Assembly (NCBI RefSeq): GCF_030817015.1
Contig: NZ_JAUSYS010000001.1
Span: forward strand, 3,100,001-3,164,000
From: Arthrobacter sp. V1I7
Lineage (GTDB): Bacteria > Actinomycetota > Actinomycetes > Actinomycetales > Micrococcaceae
DNA length: 64,000 nt
Direction of reading: 5' to 3'
Positions 58,282-64,000 of the stretch are shown in pieces. Position 1 is the stretch's first letter. Each line of letters starts with the position of its first letter. The notes under the pieces were generated by a model that was given only the letters and a program-made list of their open reading frames with translations, had not been told where the DNA came from and did no database searches. Both the position numbers and the translations under genes were made by a program.

Positions 58282-58983
58282 ATGAGCGCCGACGACGACG
58301 ACATCACCGAAGAACTGCTGGCTGACGCCGACAGGCTCACCGGGCTGGGCCTTGAGTTGCTGGGGCTCGACCCGCATCCCGATGACATGACCGCCGAGCA
58401 GCGGCTCCAGTTCGATCCCGAGGACCTTGAGGAGATGGCCGCCGTCGACCCGGCGGAGCGCCAGAAGGCCCTTCGCCAGACGCGCCTGCTGGCCGGCCTG
58501 CTGTGGAACTCCTCGAGCATCCTCATGGACCAGCTCTTCCGTGACCTGGGCACGCTCAGCGGGCTGGAGGCCGTGACTCCGACCGACGTCGCCGGGACGT
58601 CGGTGCTCTCCTGCCTGCCGCCGCAGTTCGCCGCCGGCTACGACGCGAAGTTCACCCAGAAGCTCATCGTCGTCGCATCCGACGTCACCGCGTCCCTGGT
58701 CCGCGGCTGGACCGCCCCGGGCTCCCTCGCTGCCGAGCTCGCCGTCCGGTGCCTGCTCGATCAGGCCGAGATCACCGAGGACATTTACGAACTGGACCTT
58801 CCCGAGGACTGGCGGGCGAACGTTCAGGAAGTCCTGCTCGAGGACGCGGACAGCGAGGCGCTGTACAGCGACGGCCCCGACGACGACGGCACGGTCGCCA
58901 GTGCGGCCGGGCAACTGGACTTCAAGCACTGGTTCCGTCCGTTCACACCCGGCGACACCGTTCCGCCGTACGCCTGTTCCTGA
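58282..58983 (+). CDS. Acidic protein of unknown function
   Basis: I do not recognise this 233-residue protein. It starts with an Asp run (MSADDDDITEELL), is acidic and helical throughout, and has no signal peptide or membrane segment. A hydrophobic middle segment (KLIVVASDVTASLVRGWTAP) and a C-terminus with FKHWFRPFTPGDTVPPYACS stand out. Start ATG 58282 is supported by the -10 box just upstream; the in-frame extension to 58249 would overlap it. Its GC-rich codon use matches the neighbourhood. Confidence 0.7.
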   Translation: MSADDDDITEELLADADRLTGLGLELLGLDPHPDDMTAEQRLQFDPEDLEEMAAVDPAERQKALRQTRLLAGLLWNSSSILMDQLFRDLGTLSGLEAVTPTDVAGTSVLSCLPPQFAAGYDAKFTQKLIVVASDVTASLVRGWTAPGSLAAELAVRCLLDQAEITEDIYELDLPEDWRANVQEVLLEDADSEALYSDGPDDDGTVASAAGQLDFKHWFRPFTPGDTVPPYACS

Positions 58984-59050
58984 CCCAACTGGAAATGCCA
59001 CGAGGCCGCGGCGCCGCGGTCACTGCCCGCCGGGATGTTGCATGGACCGG

Positions 59051-59950
59051 CTACTGGTTGGATTCTGCTGCTTCTGAGGCCGTGGTGGCTGCCCAGCTGG
59101 TGAGGAGTTTGATGCGCTCTTCGTGGGTGGTTCCGGGTTCGGCGGTGTAGACGCTGAGGTCGGCCACCACACCCGGGGAGGTGGGCAGCGTGAGGGACTG
59201 GTAGATCAGCTCCAGGTCGCCGACCACGGGGTGTCGCAGCCGTTTGGTTCCCTCGTGGCGGAAGAGGATGTCATGCGAGGCCCACAGCGTGCGGAACTCC
59301 GGGCTCAGTGTGGATAGTTCGCGCACGAGTCCGCGCAGAGAGCGGTCGTTGGGCTCACGGCCCGCTTCGGCTCGTAGCAGAGCCGCGGTGGCCGCGGCGC
59401 CTGCGTCCCAGTCGATAAAGAACTCCCGTGAGGCCGGGTCGAGGAAGTGAAAGCGCGCGAAGTTGGCACGGCCGTGGGCAGTCGCAGTGTCGCTGGCGAA
59501 CATCGGCGCGTGCAGTGCACGGGCCAGCGCATTGCTGGCCACAACGTCGAGGCGGCCATTGCGGACGAACGCGGCCGACATAGTGATGGAGTCAAGCAGC
59601 CAGTGGACAGGGGCAGCCAACTCAGCGTCCTTGCGGCGGGAAGGCGTGCGGCGCACGGGCCGGGCTGCCCGGGCCAGCTCGAAAAGATACCGGCATTCCT
59701 CGTCGTTCAGGTGCAGTGCGCGGGCGACGGCCTTGAGGACGTCTTCAGACACGCCGCTGATGTTGCCCTTCTCCAGCCGCGCATACCATTCGGTGCTCAC
59801 TCCGGCGAGAAATGCGACCTCCTCGCGGCGTAGTCCGGGGACACGTCGGCGGCTTCCCGCCGGCAGGCCGACCTGCTCCGGGCGGAGTTTGGCGCGACGG
59901 CTGGCCAGGAAGTCCCGGATGTCGGCGCGGTTGTCGGGCTGGTTGTCCAT
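59051..59950 (-). CDS. XRE-family regulator with MmyB-like ligand domain
   Basis: A 299-residue regulator: helix-turn-helix at residues about 10-70 (VPGLRREEVAFLAGVSTEW, YARLEKGN) and a PAS-like MmyB domain from about 105 (WLLDSITMSAAFVRNGRLDV, AEAGREPNDRSLRGLVREL). Family members often control neighbouring oxidoreductases or exporters. It is divergent from an MFS exporter and alcohol dehydrogenase, with a strong inverted repeat in between. TATCGT lies 6 nt before the ATG, suggesting a leaderless mRNA. Confidence 0.88.
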   Translation of the reverse strand: MDNQPDNRADIRDFLASRRAKLRPEQVGLPAGSRRRVPGLRREEVAFLAGVSTEWYARLEKGNISGVSEDVLKAVARALHLNDEECRYLFELARAARPVRRTPSRRKDAELAAPVHWLLDSITMSAAFVRNGRLDVVASNALARALHAPMFASDTATAHGRANFARFHFLDPASREFFIDWDAGAAATAALLRAEAGREPNDRSLRGLVRELSTLSPEFRTLWASHDILFRHEGTKRLRHPVVGDLELIYQSLTLPTSPGVVADLSVYTAEPGTTHEERIKLLTSWAATTASEAAESNQ

Positions 59951-59956
59951 GAATCC

Positions 59957-60010
59957 ACGATAGCCCTGCTTCACCCCGGATAAGGGGGAAGAATTTGTCC
60001 CCCCTATAAA
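59957..60010. promoter_or_regulatory. Divergent promoter with ATAAGGGGGA inverted repeat
   Basis: On minus, TATCGT (59957-59962) is the leaderless -10 box of the XRE gene. On plus, TATAAA (60005-60010) is a likely -10 box of the MFS gene. Between them ATAAGGGGGA (59980-59989) and TCCCCCCTAT (59998-60007) form a near-perfect inverted repeat, probably the XRE operator controlling both directions. Confidence 0.55.
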
Positions 60011-60048
60011 CGCAGGCTTCTTCGCGAGTTGGAAACGGGGTGACATTG

Positions 60049-61386
60049 ATGGAGACGCTATCGATGGCAACGAGGAGTTTTATGCAAGGGGAAGCCCCAG
60101 GCACCCAATCCGAGGTTCAACCCGAACTGGACAGACGCCAATCAACCCGGCTTCCGCTGGTGATCTACGTGCTGGCCGTGGGAACGTTCCTGATGCTCAC
60201 GACCGAGTTCGTGGTGGCCGGCATTCTTCCGCAGATCGCGGGTGACTTCCAGGTCAGTGTCGCCCAGGCGGGCCTGCTGATCACGGTGTTTGCGGTCGGC
60301 ATGGTTGTGGGCGCACCGCTGATGTCAATGCTGACTCTGCGGCTGCCGCGGCGGCTGACGCTGATCATCGCTCTTGTCGTGTTCGCGATCGGGCATGTCA
60401 TCGTGGCACTCGGCTCCAACTTTGAAGTGCTGCTGCTAGCGCGGTTCCTGACAGCGCTGGCCACCGGCGCGTTCTGGGCGGTGGCCGCCGTCGTCGCTAC
60501 CCAATCCGCGGACCCGGCGATGGGCGCCCGGGCCATGGGTCTGGTGAATGCCGGCGGCATGCTCGCCACCGTCATCGGCGTGCCGCTCGGCGCTTTCACT
60601 GGCCAGCTCATCGGCTGGCGCGGAACGTTCTGGGCTCTAGCGGCCCTGGCCTTAATCGTCATAGCGCCCATCGCGCGCCATGTCCCGCACGAAGCGCAGC
60701 ACTATCGGGGGGTGTCTGTCCGCTCTGAAGTGTCCGCCTTGCGCTCCGGCCGGCTGTGGCTTGCCCTGGCGGCCTGCGCCACGACGACCGGCGGAGTCCT
60801 CGCCGCCTATTCCTACATTTCGCCGCTGCTGACCGACCAGGCCGGCATCCCCGCCGGACTCGTTCCACTGGCCCTGACCGGTTTCGGCATTGGGTCCCTG
60901 GCCGGCTCGATCCTAGGCGGACGTTTTGGTGATGCCCACCCACACCTGACCACCATGGTGGCGCCCGCCGCCAGTACTGTCATCCTTCTCCTTATCTGGC
61001 TGCTCTCAGGACAGCCGGTGCTGACGGCAGCGCTGGTCGTGCTGCTGGGACTGTTCGGGCTGGCGGCCAATCCCGTGCTGGTTTCCCTGGCCGTGCGCTT
61101 CGCCGGCCAGGCGCCAACGCTCGGATCATCCCTCAGCGTCTCAGCCTTCAACATTGGAACAGCCGTGGGATCCTGGCTTGCAGGTTTGGCCCTAGTCACC
61201 CCGCTCGGAGCCACCGGACCCGCCATGGTCGGCACGGTCATCGCCGCGCTGGCCTTTATCCCCGCAGCAGCGCTTGCCGTAGCCGCACACCGGGCAACAC
61301 CGACCGTTAGGGACCCCGGGGCCCGCTCTGCCGCTACGACAGCGGCCGACGCTGGTCCTCGCACCAACGTTCACGTCGGGAACTAA
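60049..61386 (+). CDS. MFS drug-exporter-like transporter (DHA1/Cmx type)
   Basis: A 445-residue carrier with twelve transmembrane segments. [20 protein letters not shown] (TM1), [20 protein letters not shown] (TM4) and [19 protein letters not shown] match the DHA1/chloramphenicol-exporter-like group. Export of a toxic compound by proton antiport is expected; the compound is unknown. The start is uncertain: ATG 60049, GTG 60040, or ATG 60082 with GAGGAG 4 nt before it. Followed after 52 nt by an alcohol dehydrogenase gene and divergent from the XRE regulator. Confidence 0.88.
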   Translation: METLSMATRSFMQGEAPGTQSEVQPELDRRQSTRLPLVIYVLAVGTFLMLTTEFVVAGILPQIAGDFQVSVAQAGLLITVFAVGMVVGAPLMSMLTLRLPRRLTLIIALVVFAIGHVIVALGSNFEVLLLARFLTALATGAFWAVAAVVATQSADPAMGARAMGLVNAGGMLATVIGVPLGAFTGQLIGWRGTFWALAALALIVIAPIARHVPHEAQHYRGVSVRSEVSALRSGRLWLALAACATTTGGVLAAYSYISPLLTDQAGIPAGLVPLALTGFGIGSLAGSILGGRFGDAHPHLTTMVAPAASTVILLLIWLLSGQPVLTAALVVLLGLFGLAANPVLVSLAVRFAGQAPTLGSSLSVSAFNIGTAVGSWLAGLALVTPLGATGPAMVGTVIAALAFIPAAALAVAAHRATPTVRDPGARSAATTAADAGPRTNVHVGN

Positions 61387-61438
61387 GGCCACCCCGAGGT
61401 CGAAACCCAGCAAGGCCACGCCCAAAACAGGAGAAAAC

Positions 61439-62482
61439 ATGTTTACCGTCAATGCTTACGCAGCACCGTCCGCCACCGGGGACCTGGTCCCTACGACCAT
61501 CGAACGCCGGGACCTTGGCGCCCACGATGTCCTGATCGAGGTCAGGTACGCGGGCATCTGCCATTCCGACATCCACACCGTCCGCGGCGACTGGGGACCC
61601 CAGACCTACCCGCTGGTTCCCGGCCACGAGATCGCCGGCATCGTCACCGAAACCGGCTCCGCCGTCACCAAGCACCAGGTCGGCGACCGGGTCGGCATCG
61701 GCTGCATGGTCAACTCCTGCCGCGAGTGCGCCAACTGCCTGAAAGGCGAAGAGCAGTACTGCCTCAACGGAATGACCGGCACCTACGGGGCCGTCGACCG
61801 CGACGGCACCATCACCCAGGGCGGCTACTCCACCCACGCCGTCGTGACCGAAGACTTCGTCGTCAGCATCCCCGAGGGCCTCGGGCTCGACGTCGCCGCA
61901 CCCCTGCTGTGCGCGGGGATCACCACGTACTCCCCGCTGCGGCACTGGGGTGCCGGCCCGGGCAAGAAAGTCGCCATCGTCGGGCTCGGCGGCCTGGGGC
62001 ACATGGCCGTCAAGCTCGCCCACGCCATGGGCGCCGAGGTCACCGTCCTGTCCCAGTCGCTGAAAAAGCAGGAAGACGGGCTGCGCCTGGGCGCGGACCA
62101 CTACTACGCCACGAGCGACGAGGGGACCTTCGAGACGCTCGCGGGGACCTTCGACCTGATCATCAACACCGTCAGCGCCACAATCGACATCAGCGCCTAC
62201 CTGCAGCTGCTGACCCTCGACGGCGCCCTGGTCAACGTCGGAGCCCCCGCCGAACCGCTCCCGGTCAACGCGTTCGCCCTCATCATGGGACGCCGGTCCT
62301 TCGCAGGCTCCATGATCGGCGGAATTCGGCAAACCCAGGAAATGCTCGACTTCTGCGCCGAGCACCAGCTCGGAGCCGAGATCGAAGTCATCCCGGCCGG
62401 CAAGATCAACGACGCCTACGAACGAGTCCTGGCCTCGGACGTGCGCTACCGGTTTGTCATCGACGCATCCACCTTGAGCTAG
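61439..62482 (+). CDS. Zinc-dependent alcohol dehydrogenase (YahK/AdhC type)
   Basis: A 347-residue NADP(H)-type medium-chain dehydrogenase. Catalytic zinc: [16 protein letters not shown] and [10 protein letters not shown]; structural zinc: [15 protein letters not shown]; cofactor fold [20 protein letters not shown]. These match the cinnamyl-alcohol/YahK group, broad aldehyde reductases. AGGAGAAAAC precedes the ATG. Together with the MFS exporter it may form a response to aldehydes or phenolics, regulated by the XRE protein. It ends at a strong terminator. Confidence 0.92.
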   Translation: MFTVNAYAAPSATGDLVPTTIERRDLGAHDVLIEVRYAGICHSDIHTVRGDWGPQTYPLVPGHEIAGIVTETGSAVTKHQVGDRVGIGCMVNSCRECANCLKGEEQYCLNGMTGTYGAVDRDGTITQGGYSTHAVVTEDFVVSIPEGLGLDVAAPLLCAGITTYSPLRHWGAGPGKKVAIVGLGGLGHMAVKLAHAMGAEVTVLSQSLKKQEDGLRLGADHYYATSDEGTFETLAGTFDLIINTVSATIDISAYLQLLTLDGALVNVGAPAEPLPVNAFALIMGRRSFAGSMIGGIRQTQEMLDFCAEHQLGAEIEVIPAGKINDAYERVLASDVRYRFVIDASTLS

Positions 62483-62499
62483 AACGCCGCCCGCCTTAA

Positions 62500-62542
62500 C
62501 GACAAAGGGTCCAATGGCTTTGCGCCGTTGGACCCTTTGTCG
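62500..62542. terminator. Terminator between adh and lpdA
   Basis: 15-bp perfect arms CGACAAAGGGTCCAA and complement around a 13-nt loop; lies between the two convergent stop codons and can serve both. Confidence 0.8.
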
Positions 62543-62553
62543 TGCGGGGAGAA

Positions 62554-63969
62554 CTACATGTGCACGTGCAGGCGCCGGGCCGCTTCGGAGATGGAGCCGC
62601 TCAGCGAGGGGTACACCGTAAAGGTGCTGGCGACGTCGTCGACGTGCAGTTTCTGCTTCACCGCAATCGAGATCGCGAAGATCAGCTCGGAGGCGTTCGG
62701 ACCCACCACGACGCCGCCGATCACGGTGCCGGAGCCCTTGCGGGCGAAGATCTTGACGAACCCGTCCTTGTGGTTGCGCATCTTGGCGCGGGCGTTGCTC
62801 TTCAGCGACAACTTGACGACGTCGCCCTGGTATTTGCCGGAGTCGATCTCGGCCTCGGACACGCCGACGGATGCGATTTCCGGTGAGGTGAAGATGTTGG
62901 ACGCCACCTGGTGCAGCTTGATCGGCGTGACGCTGTCGCCCAGGAAGTGCGCGACGGCGATCCGGCCCTGCATCGCGGCCACGGACGCCAGGGCGAGCAC
63001 GCCGGTGCAGTCACCGGCCGCGTAGATGTTCGGTGCGCTGGTGCGGGAGACGCCGTCGACCTTGATGTGGCCGCTCTCGGTGAGCGCAACGCCGGCCTCC
63101 TCGAGGCCGATCCCGGCGGTGTTCGGAATGGACCCGACGGCGACGAGGCAGTGGCTGCCGGTGACCTTCGAGCCGTCTCCGAGCGTGACCACGACGCCGT
63201 CCTCGGTGCGCTCCACCGTCTCGGCGCGGGCGCGCGAGAGCACCTTGACGCCGCGGCGTTCAAAGACAGCCTCAAGGACCTCGGCGGCATCCGTGTCGGA
63301 ACCCGGCAGCACGCGGTCGCGGCTGGAAATCAGGGTCACTTTGGAGCCCAGGCCGTTGTACGCGGAGGCAAATTCGGCGCCGGTCACGCCGGACCCCACC
63401 ACGATCAGTTCCTCGGGGAGTTCGTCCATGCTGTAGATCTGCGCCCAGTTCAGGATCCGCACGCCGTCCGGCCGCGCGCTGGGCAGTTCGCGCGGGTGGG
63501 CGCCGACTGTGAGCAGAATCGCATCCGCTTCAACCGTCTCGGTGCCGTCGACGGTGAGGACCTCGATGGTGTGGTTGTCCAACAACGTTCCGGAGCCGAT
63601 CAGGATCCGGACGCCCTGGTGCTCCAGGCCGGCCCGGATGTCCTCGGACTGCTGGCGCGCCAGGCCCAGCAGGCGGTCGTTGATGTGTTTGAGGTCGGCC
63701 CGCATCACCGGCGCGAAGTCGCCGCCGTCGACGTCGAACTTGACGCCCAGCTCGCCGGCCTCCCCCACGCGGGTCATCAGGTCCGCCGTCGCAATTAGCG
63801 TTTTGGACGGCACGACGTCGGTCAGCACGGCGGAGCCGCCGAGGCCCGCGCGTTCAATGATAGTGACCGTCGCGCCCAGGGAGGCGGCGACCATCGCGGC
63901 TTCGTAGCCACCGGGCCCTCCGCCCAGGATTGTGATGCGGGGTGAGCTGAAATCGGGATGCGTAGTCAC
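62554..63969 (-). CDS. lpdA: LpdA-type NAD(P)H:quinone reductase (not dihydrolipoamide dehydrogenase)
   Basis: A 471-residue flavoprotein of the disulfide-reductase fold. FAD motif ITILGGGPGGYEAAMVAA near residue 12. The redox-active Cys pair of dihydrolipoamide dehydrogenase (GGTCLNVGCIPSK) is replaced by GGSAVLTDVVPSKTLI, so the dithiol chemistry is impossible. NAD motif ELIVVGSGVTGAEFASAY; FAD-binding NIYAAGDCTGVLALA. The catalytic His-Glu pair near the C-terminus is also missing (VYPSLSGSISEAARRL). This fits mycobacterial LpdA (Rv3303c), which reduces quinones. The start is GTG 63969; the remaining 31 bp to the window edge show nothing usable. Confidence 0.9.
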   Translation of the reverse strand: MTTHPDFSSPRITILGGGPGGYEAAMVAASLGATVTIIERAGLGGSAVLTDVVPSKTLIATADLMTRVGEAGELGVKFDVDGGDFAPVMRADLKHINDRLLGLARQQSEDIRAGLEHQGVRILIGSGTLLDNHTIEVLTVDGTETVEADAILLTVGAHPRELPSARPDGVRILNWAQIYSMDELPEELIVVGSGVTGAEFASAYNGLGSKVTLISSRDRVLPGSDTDAAEVLEAVFERRGVKVLSRARAETVERTEDGVVVTLGDGSKVTGSHCLVAVGSIPNTAGIGLEEAGVALTESGHIKVDGVSRTSAPNIYAAGDCTGVLALASVAAMQGRIAVAHFLGDSVTPIKLHQVASNIFTSPEIASVGVSEAEIDSGKYQGDVVKLSLKSNARAKMRNHKDGFVKIFARKGSGTVIGGVVVGPNASELIFAISIAVKQKLHVDDVASTFTVYPSLSGSISEAARRLHVHM

Positions 63970-64000
63970 AAACAGCCATTGTCCACCATCCGGACCGGCG

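Overview
The window is high-GC, densely packed actinobacterial chromosome, most like Arthrobacter or a close relative (Micrococcaceae). The evidence is the GC-rich coding with many GTG starts, GatCAB, an acyl-CoA carboxylase with an epsilon subunit, SAM-IV riboswitches (an actinobacterial class), a DUF222-HNH gene, and an LpdA-type quinone reductase. No rRNA, tRNA, CRISPR array or complete insertion sequence was seen.

Layout. 1-1257: left-truncated MHS-family transporter. 1458-4374: metX and metY, each behind its own SAM-IV riboswitch. 4575-6859: VOC protein, CPBP protease and histidine phosphatase. 6896-11659: minus-strand run tdh, kbl, a DAO-type oxidase and hutI (threonine to glycine, plus histidine catabolism), with a divergent LysR regulator. 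12748-16146: gatC-gatA-gatB. 16389-20496: CitMHS citrate transporter divergent from a CitA/CitB two-component system. 20493-26235: RidA, an unknown protein, GNAT, an inositol-phosphatase-family gene, ligA and a PP2C phosphatase. 26360-32304: birA, a PH-domain membrane protein and an adenylate cyclase in overlapping order, then an SDR gene and, divergently, accD-accE. The biotin carboxylase subunit accA (44510) and maf are separated from accDE by about 11 kb holding a DUF885 peptidase, a GH71 glucanase, a DAACS symporter, a secreted helical protein, a TetR-MMPL pair and a DUF222-HNH gene. 46404-54233: a glutamine amidotransferase, a frameshifted MHS transporter and an assimilatory nitrate cluster (narK, nitrate reductase, flavoprotein). 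54240-56190: a less GC-rich patch with an orphan protein carrying a GNRAVQR motif like those of DUF4157/contractile-injection-associated proteins. 56191-63969: frameshifted HtrA protease, a RibD-C reductase, an unknown acidic protein, an XRE regulator divergent from an MFS exporter and a zinc alcohol dehydrogenase, then LpdA.

How the genes work together. BirA would biotinylate AccA, which works with AccD/AccE; accD and accA share an upstream TGTAG-N5-CTACA element that may coordinate them. MetX and MetY are consecutive steps of methionine synthesis under the same type of riboswitch. CitAB probably senses citrate and drives the divergent transporter. The nitrate genes have a GlnR-like site upstream. 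At least ten genes appear to have leaderless transcripts, with a TANNNT -10 box only 6-7 nt before the start codon.

Two genes (MHS transporter at 47309-48723 and HtrA at 56191-57431) each need a single frameshift correction; whether these are real pseudogenes or sequence errors cannot be decided here. The least explained part is the 54.2-56.2 kb patch.
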